This document shows, in pieces, positions 34,325 to 42,573 of a stretch of DNA of 64,000 nucleotides. Location of the stretch: assembly GCA_966674685.1 (NCBI GenBank), contig CBKWJC010000017.1, positions 1 to 64,000 on the forward strand. The letters are read 5' to 3'. The translations under genes and the position numbers were made by a program. The DNA comes from Thainema sp966674685. GTDB taxonomy: Bacteria > Cyanobacteriota > Cyanobacteriia > Phormidesmidales > Phormidesmidaceae. A model generated the notes under the pieces. The model made no database searches and had not been told where the DNA came from. It saw nothing but the letters and a program-made list of their open reading frames with translations. How positions within the stretch are numbered: position 1 is the first letter of the stretch; each line of letters starts with the position of its first letter.

Positions 34325-35473
34325 TCAAGCCTTGCCATACCAAATTTGTTCCGCTTGAGCCGCGAGCTGACGTGCCCGATCCCAGTCAGGCTGATCGAGC
34401 AGAATCGTGGCGTGGCCCAGTTTGCGTCCGGGGCGAGAATCCGCTTTGCCGTACCAGTGAACGGCTGCGCCCGGAATTTGGGCAAGCTGCTGTCGCCGTT
34501 CCGCGTAGTCGGATTGGGAATGCTCAAAGCCAAGCAGGTTGACCATCACTGCCGCTTGGCAGTTTTTGAAAGCGACGCTGCCCAGAGGATAGCCACAAAC
34601 CGCGCGGAGCTGCTGCTCAAACTGAGAGGTTTCGCTGGCGTCCAGCGTGTAGTGGCCGGAGTTGTGGGTGCGGGGGGCAATCTCGTTGACCAGGACGCGA
34701 TTGTCAGGTGTCAGAAAAAGTTCAATGCCGAAGATGCCCACCACGTCTAGCTGTGTCAGGAGGGTTTTCGCTATTTCCTGTACCTGATCTGCGATCGCAG
34801 ATTCAACATTGGCCGGGGCAAAGACGCGATGGCAAACCTGATTTTCCTGTTCGGTAACGACGACCGGATAAACGGCAATTTCTCCAGACCGCGATCGCGC
34901 CGCCATCACCGCTAGCTCAGCCTGGAACGGCACAAATTCTTCTAGCAGCACCGGGGCATAGTTCAGCTTTTGCCAGAGTTGAGCGAGGTCGTTCAGCGTT
35001 TTCAGAATAAACGTGCCCTGACCGTCATAGCCGTGCCGCCTGGTTTTCAGCACCACCGGAAAGCCCAGTTCCGTTAGCCGATCCGCATCGTCCTCATCTT
35101 CTAGCGTGATAAATCGCGGCGTTGGTAGCCCAATCGACTGGAGATAGCAGCGCTGATCATACTTATCCAGGAGCGGACGCAGTGCATCCAGGCGGGGACA
35201 GAAGAGCGTGCCCGCATCTTCTATGGGGGCCAGCCGATGCAGATCAATAAATTCATTCTCAAACGTAATCACGTCGCAGCGCAGCGCCAAATTTGCGGTC
35301 GCCTTAGCATCCGCGACCGGAGCCAAAATTGTTTCAGTTGCGATCGCAACGGCTGGATCACTGGCGCTTGGGGTTTGAATAATCAAGTCAAGTTGAAGTG
35401 TCGCTGCTCCATCGGCCATCATCCAGGCCAACTGCCCACCCCCAACTACTCCGACTCGGCGCGCTTTACTCAT
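34325..35473 (-). CDS. purK: N5-carboxyaminoimidazole ribonucleotide synthase
   Basis: About 382 residues from the ATG at 35473 (MSKARRVGVVGGGQLAWMM); in-frame ATGs at 35551 and 35506 would lengthen it by 26 or 11 residues. GVVGGGQL is the nucleotide-binding start, and the ATP-grasp core has PVVLKTRRHGYDGQGT, VLLEEFVPF and FLTPDNRVLVNEIAPRTHNSGHYT. It carboxylates AIR with ATP and bicarbonate in purine synthesis. The partner purE is not here. Confidence 0.94.
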   Translation of the reverse strand: MSKARRVGVVGGGQLAWMMADGAATLQLDLIIQTPSASDPAVAIATETILAPVADAKATANLALRCDVITFENEFIDLHRLAPIEDAGTLFCPRLDALRPLLDKYDQRCYLQSIGLPTPRFITLEDEDDADRLTELGFPVVLKTRRHGYDGQGTFILKTLNDLAQLWQKLNYAPVLLEEFVPFQAELAVMAARSRSGEIAVYPVVVTEQENQVCHRVFAPANVESAIADQVQEIAKTLLTQLDVVGIFGIELFLTPDNRVLVNEIAPRTHNSGHYTLDASETSQFEQQLRAVCGYPLGSVAFKNCQAAVMVNLLGFEHSQSDYAERRQQLAQIPGAAVHWYGKADSRPGRKLGHATILLDQPDWDRARQLAAQAEQIWYGKA

Positions 35474-35717
35474 AGAACCTGTAGTTCTGCTAACCGCATA
35501 GGCCATATTGTCGGGTTTGTGAGCAATGGAGTCAGATTGAAAAGAAGTCATAGGTCGGGTGCAAATGTGAGGCTAGCAAGGTCGGTATTATAACAATCGC
35601 CATAGCCCGTCCAGTCCTATAAATCTAATACAAAGTTCAGGTCAGCGTGGTTGTAGGATTTTAAAGTGATATGACAGTTTGGGTGTGATAGCTGTAAGCG
35701 TTAGGAGTAGAACCGTT

Positions 35718-36716
35718 GTGACTGATGCAAAGCCCCTTGTTTTAGTGACTGGTGGAGCTGGATACATTGGCTCCCATGCCGTATTGGCTTTAAAGCAAGC
35801 TGGTTACGATGTCCTGATTTTGGACAATCTAGTTTATGGTCATCAAGATCTGGTTGAGCAGGTCTTACAGGTTGAGATGATTGTCGGTGACACAGCGGAT
35901 CGAACGCTGCTGGATCAACTATTTTCGTCCTATAAAATTGCCGCTGTCATGCACTTTGCGGCCTATGCCTATGTGGGTGAATCCGTCAGCGATCCAGCCA
36001 AGTATTACCAAAACAACGTGACGGGAACGCTGACGCTTTTAGAAGCGATGAATGCCGCTGGAGTGAAAAACTTTGTCTTCTCCTCCACCTGCGCCAGCTA
36101 TGGCGTACCGAAGACCAATCCCATTCCCGAAGATCATCCCCAAGACCCAATCAATCCCTACGGTCGCAGCAAATACATGGTGGAGCAAATCCTGGACGAT
36201 TTTGACCACGCCTATGACCTGCGCTCTGTGCGCTTCCGCTATTTCAACGCCTGCGGAGCCGATCCGGAGGGTCGCCTTGGTGAAGACCACAATCCTGAGA
36301 CTCACTTAATTCCGTTGGTATTGCAAACCGCATTAGGCAAACGGGACTCCATTTCCATTTTCGGCACCGACTATCCTACTCCCGACGGTACCTGCGTCCG
36401 CGACTATATTCACGTGACAGATTTAGCGGATGCTCACGTGTTGGGACTCAAGTATTTACTCAATGGTGGCGAGACAGCGATTTTCAACCTCGGTAACGGT
36501 AACGGTTTTTCCGTGCGGGAAGTGATCGACGTGGCGCGGCAGGTAACGGGACGAGATATTCCTGCGGTGGAGTGCGATCGCAGACCGGGTGATCCGCCTG
36601 CTCTGGTTGGTAGTAGTGAAAAAGCCCGCTCGATTTTGGGCTGGCAACCTCAGTATGCGGATTTGCCAACGATTATTCATCATGCGTGGGATTGGCATCA
36701 GAAGCGACATGGTTAG
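35718..36716 (+). CDS. galE: UDP-glucose 4-epimerase
   Basis: About 332 residues from the GTG at 35718, preceded by GGAG; a TTG at 35679 is possible. LVTGGAGYIGSHAVLALKQAGY is the NAD-binding motif, SSTCASYGVP supplies the catalytic Ser/Thr, and YGRSKYMVEQ the Y-x3-K pair. It interconverts UDP-glucose and UDP-galactose for polysaccharides and galactolipids. NDP-sugar epimerases overlap in specificity, but length and motifs fit GalE. No gene partner is adjacent. Confidence 0.92.
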   Translation: MTDAKPLVLVTGGAGYIGSHAVLALKQAGYDVLILDNLVYGHQDLVEQVLQVEMIVGDTADRTLLDQLFSSYKIAAVMHFAAYAYVGESVSDPAKYYQNNVTGTLTLLEAMNAAGVKNFVFSSTCASYGVPKTNPIPEDHPQDPINPYGRSKYMVEQILDDFDHAYDLRSVRFRYFNACGADPEGRLGEDHNPETHLIPLVLQTALGKRDSISIFGTDYPTPDGTCVRDYIHVTDLADAHVLGLKYLLNGGETAIFNLGNGNGFSVREVIDVARQVTGRDIPAVECDRRPGDPPALVGSSEKARSILGWQPQYADLPTIIHHAWDWHQKRHG

Positions 36717-37174
36717 GAATCTGTGCGTTTTAGAACCTTCTGGAGAGCGGCGAAAACTTGGGTTTGTTTGCTTAACGCTCTAGTTGAGTGGCGAAAACCC
36801 CGTTTGTGGGGGCGGCTTGCCCCCACGCCCCCGCTGGGAGACGGTTGCGTCCCCCAGACTCCCTCCAAACAAATAACCTGTCAGTATTAACAGTATTCTG
36901 TTGGGTTTGGTAGGTTTGGCGGAACGCCAAACCCAAGATAGTCCTCACTAGTAAGGCCCGATCGACCCCGGCAAAGCGAAGCGAGTTAACACCACTCACC
37001 GATCAGCTCGTCCGGGGGGGCCTGGGGCGACGGCACGCACCAGTGGGGGAGTCTGAGGGGGCTAGTCCCCTCAGAAGCAACTCTTCCTACCCCACAAATA
37101 ACCCCAAATCAACTTCCTACATAAATACTTCTAAAAAGCGTGAAAGGCTACCGTGCAACCTCTCACGCTTTCAC
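36717..37174. other. GC-rich spacer with several short inverted repeats
   Basis: No convincing gene is seen. Inverted repeats include GTGGGGGCGGCTTGCCCCCAC (about 36807) and TTTGGCGGAACGCCAAA (about 36914), and a stretch near 37010-37075 has GGGGGAGTCTGAGGGGGCTAGTCCCCTC. The 36.8-37.1 kb stretch resembles decayed repeat insertions. It lies between the convergent galE and LysR genes. Confidence 0.5.
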
Positions 37175-38137
37175 TCAAGACCTTAACCCCGAAAACCCAG
37201 TTTTCAATAACTCCAAAAACGCAAAAATCGCTGGCGGATGCAGCGCATCCAGCCGAATAATCGCCCCCACAATGCGCTCCAGCCGCTCCGGTAACTGCGC
37301 CACCCTCACCCCATCCGGCAATCCATACGCTGAAAGCTGCGGCAAAATCGCTACTCCTAACCCCTGCGCCACCATATTCAAAATCGTCGAAGTCTCCCGA
37401 AACTGATGACGCGGCTTCAGCGTATAGCCCGCCTGCCGAAAAAATCGCTGCACATCCATGTAGCAACTGTTGTCATCAGGGTAGAGAATCAGCGGCAGTT
37501 GATTGATTTGATCCCAGGTGAGGTTGTTGATCGTTGATAGTGCCTTGGAATCAACAGCCGGATTAGTGCTCTCATCCCCATCAGCCTCTGCCACAAAACT
37601 CATCGGCAGCACCGCTACATACTGCTCTCGCAGCATTTCAATACTGTCAAACTCACTGGCCGTCGGCAGAAACGTAATCCCAATATCCGCCTTGCCTTCG
37701 CGCACCTCCTGCTCCACGTAGGTGTAGTCATAATGCTCTGTGATCGTCACCTCGATGGCCGGAAACTGCGCTTGAAACTGGGCCACCAGCTTGGGTAACA
37801 AATGCGCCGCCGCACTGCGAAACGTGGCAATTCGCACCTCGCCCCCGTCTAAGCCCCGATGCTGCCCTGCCCGCTGCACTACATCGTCCACCAGCGACAG
37901 AATTTGCTGAACGGGTTCCAGAATTTGCTGCCCTGCCGACGTGAGATGTGCCCCATGCCGACCGCGAGTGACCAAAACGACACCGAGTTCTTCTTCCAAA
38001 GTTGCGATCGCATGACTAACCGACGGCTGAGTCAGCCCAAGCTGCCAAGCAGCCTCGCCAAAATTGCCGCAGTTTGCCACCGCTGCTAGCGCACGAAGTT
38101 GAGAGAGTTTAATTCCAGGATGGATCGGCTTGCTCAT
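37175..38137 (-). CDS. LysR-family transcriptional regulator
   Basis: 320 residues. An N-terminal winged helix-turn-helix is present (LSQLRALAAVANCGNFGEAAWQLGLTQPSVSHAIATLEEELGVVL, about 11-55), then a type 2 periplasmic-binding-like effector domain from about 98. It resembles RbcR/CmpR/CysB-group regulators, but the effector cannot be predicted. LysR proteins usually act on a divergent neighbour. Here the upstream side faces the spacer at 38138-38415 and the same-strand histidine kinase, so the target is unclear. Confidence 0.9.
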   Translation of the reverse strand: MSKPIHPGIKLSQLRALAAVANCGNFGEAAWQLGLTQPSVSHAIATLEEELGVVLVTRGRHGAHLTSAGQQILEPVQQILSLVDDVVQRAGQHRGLDGGEVRIATFRSAAAHLLPKLVAQFQAQFPAIEVTITEHYDYTYVEQEVREGKADIGITFLPTASEFDSIEMLREQYVAVLPMSFVAEADGDESTNPAVDSKALSTINNLTWDQINQLPLILYPDDNSCYMDVQRFFRQAGYTLKPRHQFRETSTILNMVAQGLGVAILPQLSAYGLPDGVRVAQLPERLERIVGAIIRLDALHPPAIFAFLELLKTGFSGLRS

Positions 38138-38302
38138 CAGCGTTTCATATCCTCATGCGAGGGGTGAGGAAGATGCTTTTGTTCTAACCACTATACTGGC
38201 ATCAAAAACACTTGCCCCCAATCACCTGTCCAAAATTAAAAAGAGGGCAGTTCGCCGACACTGTACTCTGGCAAACGACCCTATTTGTTAAAACGCAATG
38301 AG

Positions 38303-38407
38303 ATATAGCCGTCGCCATTGGGTTGGACGATTACGCCAATCCAGCGTTTAAGCATTTGACGTTTTCAGCGTTTCCCAGCGTCTTAACCCATGTGACTACT
38401 GCTATAA
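38303..38407. mobile_element. MITE-like element, TATAGCCGTCGCC family, copy 2
   Basis: About 105 bp. The left end is ATATAGCCGTCGCCATTGGG and the right end CATGTGACTACTGCTATAAA, related by imperfect inversion. The length and ends match the copy at 21290-21395. A piece of the right end recurs at 63834-63851, at the window's last gene. It has no coding capacity. Confidence 0.6.
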
Positions 38408-38415
38408 ATCGTGAA

Positions 38416-39753
38416 CTAAACCCGGACTGGGCAAGCCGCATAGCTTAGCACAGTAAGCTGCGGCTGTAGAACATCAGGAGCAGATTCACGCTGCATCTGG
38501 ACGGGAATTTGAATCACAAACGTCGTGCCTTTCCCGAGTTCGGATGTGCAACTGAGCTGACCCTGATGTCGCTCGGTCACGATTTGATAGCTGATGGCTA
38601 ACCCTAACCCCGTTCCTTTTCCCATTTCCTTGGTCGTAAAGAACGGATCAAACATGTGATACTGGGTTGCCAGCGACATGCCCGGCCCGTTGTCCTGAAT
38701 TTCGATGGTTACCTGTTCAGACTGCGATCGCGTCGTGATCGTGATGCAAGGTGATTCAGCATTGACGGCTGCATGAGCAACCTGCTCTAAATGCTCTTCA
38801 ATGGCATCAATGGCGTTGGTCAGGATGTTCATGAACGCCTGATTGAGCTGACTAGCATGGCATTCAACCAGAGGAATGGTGCCATAATCTCGGACAACCT
38901 GGATTTCCGGTCGATCGGATTTCGCTTTGAGTCGGTTACGCAAAATCATCAGCGTGCTGTCCAGTCCCTCATGAATGCTGGCCGCTTTGACTTCTTCATC
39001 CGTGCGGGAAAAATTACGCAGCGATTGGACAATCTTGCAAATCCGCTCAGCGCCGATCCGCATTGACGACAGCATTTTGGGCATGTCTTCTTCAATAAAC
39101 TCTAGATCGTAATCTGCGATCGCATCTGAAATGTCAGTGACGGGTTGAGGATAAGCCGCTTGATAGCGCTGCAAAATATCCAGCAAATCTCTGGCATATT
39201 CTTCCACATGGCTGAGATTGCCGTAGATAAAATTGACGGGGTTGTTAATTTCGTGCGCCACCCCCGCCACCATCTGTCCCAAGCTGGACATTTTTTCCGT
39301 TTGCACCAGTTGAGTTTGCGTCGCCTTCAGCTTTCGCAGCGTGGCTTCCAGTTCCAAATTCGCTGCTTCTAGCTGAGCTGGACAGGGTAATGATAGTGCT
39401 TGCGGAATAAGATTCACTAACTGAATCGCGGTATACACCGACACCGCAGCCGTTACCGCCCGAATCACACCCGCCAGCCAGTAAGCCGGATGCCACAGCG
39501 TCCAGATGTCCATCAGATGCCCGATTCCACAGGCAATAATGAATGCACCAAATAGCAGAAAAACGCCGCTAAATGCTACATCTTTTCGCTTTGCCACAAA
39601 ATAAATCAGCAATACTGGAATTGAAAAATAGGCGGCGGCAATTAGCAAATTAGAAATGATGTGTAGCGTGACTAGAGCGGGTTGCCACAGGTAACACATG
39701 CCGTGTGGCATGTACTGGTCAGGACTGAAAACAGTTTTGAGGACGTCTAACAT
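38416..39753 (-). CDS. Histidine kinase with ethylene-receptor-like membrane sensor
   Basis: 445 residues. Three membrane helices (about 31-53, 62-85, 92-118) closely resemble the ethylene-binding domain of plant ETR1: AYFSIPVLLIYFV, FGAFIIACGIGHLMDIW. C75 and H79 match the copper-binding C65/H69 of ETR1, but the ETR1 Asp25 position is N35 and the Lys91 position is R98. A coiled coil (about 127-155) leads to a HisKA domain with H167 (VAHEINNPVNFIYGN) and an HATPase domain with the N box, DNGPGMS and GKGTGLGLAI. There is no receiver domain and no partner regulator nearby. Synechocystis SynEtr1 (slr1212) is the known cyanobacterial relative. Whether ethylene is the ligand here is open. Confidence 0.88.
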   Translation of the reverse strand: MLDVLKTVFSPDQYMPHGMCYLWQPALVTLHIISNLLIAAAYFSIPVLLIYFVAKRKDVAFSGVFLLFGAFIIACGIGHLMDIWTLWHPAYWLAGVIRAVTAAVSVYTAIQLVNLIPQALSLPCPAQLEAANLELEATLRKLKATQTQLVQTEKMSSLGQMVAGVAHEINNPVNFIYGNLSHVEEYARDLLDILQRYQAAYPQPVTDISDAIADYDLEFIEEDMPKMLSSMRIGAERICKIVQSLRNFSRTDEEVKAASIHEGLDSTLMILRNRLKAKSDRPEIQVVRDYGTIPLVECHASQLNQAFMNILTNAIDAIEEHLEQVAHAAVNAESPCITITTRSQSEQVTIEIQDNGPGMSLATQYHMFDPFFTTKEMGKGTGLGLAISYQIVTERHQGQLSCTSELGKGTTFVIQIPVQMQRESAPDVLQPQLTVLSYAACPVRV

Positions 39754-40186
39754 ACGAGTTGATGAGCGTGAATAGTGGACTGAACAATCTTCTGGGATTT
39801 TTGTTCAACAGCAAGAATCAACACAAATGCAAATCACCACTAATGTTCCCACTCCCGCATCTCAACTGACGATTTGTCAATCTATAGAGCGATTGACAAA
39901 TTGAAAGATATTCTGATCCTCCACCTACATCAGTCTGAGCCAGAATTCGCTGAAAAACGCATGAAAAAGCATAAAAAATGCAATAAATCTCGGTTTTCCT
40001 TGCTATTCGTCTAGAAAACCGCATTTTGATTAAAGAGCGGCTGCAAAATAATTAATGCTTCTTCATAATTATGCACACCACTCAAACGGATGATGTTGCT
40101 GCTACGTCGCGGCGGTCAACTAACGGCTTCGGGTTTCAACGTGCCAAATGTAAGGCTAATTAAATTGTTCACGATAGGTCTGAAAC
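39754..40186. other. Spacer upstream of the histidine kinase with an 11-bp inverted repeat
   Basis: No gene is seen. ATTTGTCAATC (39872-39882) pairs with GATTGACAAAT (39891-39901) across 8 nt. It sits about 120 bp upstream of the kinase start and could be an operator. The rest shows no clear signal. Confidence 0.5.
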
Positions 40187-40798
40187 TCAACCGTTTCCTA
40201 GCGCTAGGACAACCTGATCCTGCACGGCTCGGTGGTTCATCATAAACGTGTGCCAAACGGGCAGTTGCACAACTTGGTCATGAGGATTCAAGTGCGTCTC
40301 GCTGAGTGCAACAATTCCGTCATTCACTTCGTTGCCAAAGGGACTGAGTATTCCTCTAGGGCCGTTCGTTCCCGCCACAATGGTGTAGGGACTTTTTAGG
40401 CCAGGTAACGACTGATAGAACTCTCGGCAAGTCAAGTTAAAACCGCATTCTCGGGTGTACCAGCGGAACGGCGGCAAATGCCAAGCGATGGGAGCTAACC
40501 GAGGCATCTGATTCGGTGGGCCAAGCATGACCACATGTTCGGGTTGCGGAATTATCCCTGAACCCAGCGCAGCCCGGATTAGAATGCCGCCAAGCGAATG
40601 GGCGACTACTCCATAGGAACCCTGATCGGCCATGATTTGCGATCGCAACTGTAGCTTAGTCACAATGGCATCAAACGAATCCATAAATGCAAAGTAGCCA
40701 AAATGCTCCGTCTGATGTCCCGCCTGCCGAAGTCGTGCTTCAAGACTCAGTAAGGATAACGACGTGCGAGCCAGACCATGAATGAGAAGTACTTGCAT
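40187..40798 (-). CDS. Alpha/beta hydrolase, lipase-like
   Basis: 203 residues. The oxyanion-side HG pair is at 7-8 (LIHGLART), the nucleophile S68 in VVAHSLGG, and plausible acid and base are in NDGIVAL and WHTFMMNH near the C-terminus. It is shorter than most lipases and lacks a large lid. No signal peptide is seen, so it is probably cytoplasmic. Its substrate is unknown. The family includes triacylglycerol lipase-like and PGAP1-like proteins. It stands alone between two repeat-rich spacers. Confidence 0.85.
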   Translation of the reverse strand: MQVLLIHGLARTSLSLLSLEARLRQAGHQTEHFGYFAFMDSFDAIVTKLQLRSQIMADQGSYGVVAHSLGGILIRAALGSGIIPQPEHVVMLGPPNQMPRLAPIAWHLPPFRWYTRECGFNLTCREFYQSLPGLKSPYTIVAGTNGPRGILSPFGNEVNDGIVALSETHLNPHDQVVQLPVWHTFMMNHRAVQDQVVLALGNG

Positions 40799-40825
40799 AA
40801 AAATTATTCACCATGAGGTTTTTTA

Positions 40826-40916
40826 GTAGGTAGTGGTATACAGGTCATGATTTTGGGTAGTGTGAGCACCGTCCACACCACCCAAAATCATGACTTCTTG
40901 AGAACTACCTCTTAGT
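40826..40916. mobile_element. MITE-like long hairpin element
   Basis: The core stem GTCATGATTTTGGGT (40844-40858) pairs with ACCCAAAATCATGAC (40880-40894), continuing with GTGTG/CACAC around a 9-nt loop. Outer ends AGTAGGTAGT and ACTACCTCTTAGT are roughly inverted. A fragment matching the left end is at 7098. No ORF is inside. Confidence 0.55.
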
Positions 40917-40925
40917 AATCGTGTT

Positions 40926-41040
40926 AAGTAGGTTGTCATAAATAAACGCACTTAAAACATACTTATAAACTTGGGGGAGTGCCCCAGCGGGGCGCTCCCC
41001 TAGGGTTTTAGATATCCATTTATCTATGTGCAGTTACTTA
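40926..41040 (+). repeat. Family A hairpin repeat, copy 3
   Basis: It begins AAGTAGGTTGTCATAAATAA, then has a GC-rich hairpin (GGGAGTGCCCC, AGC, GGGGCGCTCCC), then TTTTAGATATCCATTTATC and GCAGTTACTTA. The head motif is nearly identical to copy 5 at 45287. It lies away from any gene end, so it is not just a terminator. Confidence 0.7.
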
Positions 41041-41409
41041 TATGAAGTCTGTGTATAAGAACTGAATTCATTGTGTGAAACATTTGTGGAATCAGCATTT
41101 TACACACAATAAATTATGGATTTTCAACCAGGCTTCTACTAAGACATTTTCAATGTTGAGCGAAGGGTGAAGAGCACTTGTTATCCTAATTCGACCTGAG
41201 GATGAGCAGAATGAATCCTACCGAGCGAAGAGCTTAAGCTCCCTATTTAGACCAGTCTCGCAAAAGATGAGATAGGTTTACCTTACTCCTCATTTTTGCC
41301 ACCCCTAACGGTATGCAGCTCTAGATATGCAGTTCTAAAATATGCAATTCTAAAAATAGAGAGCGACATACAGGGGGTGTTACTCTCTATTCTGTAATAT
41401 TTGCGTCTC

Positions 41410-41505
41410 AATAGGTTGGCATCAATCAACACACCTAAAAAAACACCTAAAAAAGCAGGGAGCGCTCCTCAGGAACGTTCCCTACTTTTTTAGGCTATGC
41501 ATTTT
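41410..41505 (+). repeat. Family A hairpin repeat, copy 4; possible terminator for the 41542 gene
   Basis: The head reads ATAGGTTGGCATCAATCAAC. The hairpin arms are AAAAAAGCAGGGAGCG (41449-41464) and CGTTCCCTACTTTTTT (41476-41491), with mismatches. The A- and T-runs would allow termination in both directions. It lies about 37 bp past the stop of the minus-strand thylakoid gene. Confidence 0.65.
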
Positions 41506-41541
41506 CTTCCTAGTCGGATTCGACCTGAGACTACCGTCACC

Positions 41542-42165
41542 CTAATTTTTAGGCACTAGCTCAGTATTCAATTCATTCACAGGACGACGCTTGAGTTCAA
41601 CGGATTCGGAACGAGGCAGCAGGTTAAACACTTCTCGCATCACATCATCAATGGGTTCGAAGTCGATATTCCCGATTTCATTGAACACAACATCCCCAGA
41701 CTGATTGAAAATAACAGTGTGCGGCACCATACCCTTGTAGTAGTAACCCGGTTCTGTCTTGTCATAACTGGATTTCATCGGAATGGCATCGGCAATCACA
41801 GGAATAAAACTAGCTACCCGACCATAAAATCCCTCTAACTGCGAGACGACAGTGGAAAACTGCTTGCAGTCTTTGCTATCGTCCACATAAAACACCACAA
41901 CAGCAGGTCTACCTTGCTTAATGGAGTCTGCTAGCGTGACGCGGGGAGGAACGAGCGCACCATTCCCAGCATAGAGTGGATAAATGTTGCCATCGTAGTT
42001 ATCGTCATTGAGTCCAGCAAAAGCAGGTGCAGCCTGCCAGACTCCAGCACTCAAGAGCATCATCAACAGGCTAAGGCAAACGACAATCACTCTGCGCTGG
42101 TAGGACAACGCTAGATTGAGAAATGAAGCAATGACGTGGGCAAAGTAAGCAAAAACCAATTTCAT
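41542..42165 (-). CDS. Thioredoxin-like thylakoid protein (PSI accumulation factor type)
   Basis: About 207 residues from the ATG at 42165; a TTG 9 bp upstream is weaker. An N-terminal hydrophobic segment (VIVVCLSLLMMLLSAGVW) ends in a likely signal-peptide cleavage site after PAFA. The rest is a thioredoxin-like fold: RPAVVVFYVDDSKDCKQFSTVV, where the usual C-x-x-C is reduced to a single Cys, then GMVPHTVIFNQSGDVVFNEIG. It resembles cyanobacterial proteins annotated as thylakoid membrane photosystem I accumulation factor, from memory. Disulfide chemistry by a C-x-x-C pair is not possible. The lumenal or thylakoid location is inferred. Confidence 0.8.
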   Translation of the reverse strand: MKLVFAYFAHVIASFLNLALSYQRRVIVVCLSLLMMLLSAGVWQAAPAFAGLNDDNYDGNIYPLYAGNGALVPPRVTLADSIKQGRPAVVVFYVDDSKDCKQFSTVVSQLEGFYGRVASFIPVIADAIPMKSSYDKTEPGYYYKGMVPHTVIFNQSGDVVFNEIGNIDFEPIDDVMREVFNLLPRSESVELKRRPVNELNTELVPKN

Positions 42166-42174
42166 GAATGTCAA

Positions 42175-42573
42175 GCTAACCCAAAGTTAAGGCAGTGAAC
42201 GTGAAGACTAACTTCAACCCATGTTACACCAGCAACTTCGCCATATTAGGAGATGGATAAAAGCCCCTTTATTCGTATCATCACTCTGACATGATCGCAT
42301 TCCTTGCCGATATGACGAGTAATCCGCCAATTTTATTTGGATGGGGTCTGAGGGTTGAGGTGCCGTATTTGCTCGACACATAACCATCAAAACTTAATTT
42401 GGTACAACACTAGAGTCTAGTTCCAGCAATGACTATTATTTAGGTACTTTAGAATGTCAAGGTTGACCCTGAAGCATGGCTTGTTGGATGAATAAACCCC
42501 GATTCACAAGCAATGGTGCTGATCGTAACCCGTTTCACTGGTGCAGTAAGACCGTAAGCAGTAAGGAGGATGT
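42175..42573. promoter_or_regulatory. Divergent spacer upstream of the pyrophosphorylase gene
   Basis: About 400 bp between divergent genes, with no gene or clear hairpin. A strong ribosome-binding site AAGGAGG lies at about 42562-42568, just before the ATG at 42574. No promoter boxes can be named with confidence. Confidence 0.4.

Larger units (their letters stand above)
40799..41541. other. 743-bp gene-free stretch rich in repeats
   Basis: No gene is seen. It contains a MITE-like hairpin (40826-40916), family A copies at 40926-41040 and 41410-41505, a small stem ATTGTGTG/CACACAAT near 41070-41112, and three direct repeats of TATGCARYTCTA at 41312, 41326 and 41341. It appears to be a landing site for small elements. 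Confidence 0.6.

Noticed and set aside
37131..37466. A 111-codon minus-strand frame overlapping the LysR gene's 3' end
   Set aside because: It is in another frame of the LysR gene and has low-complexity Gly, Ala and Ser composition.
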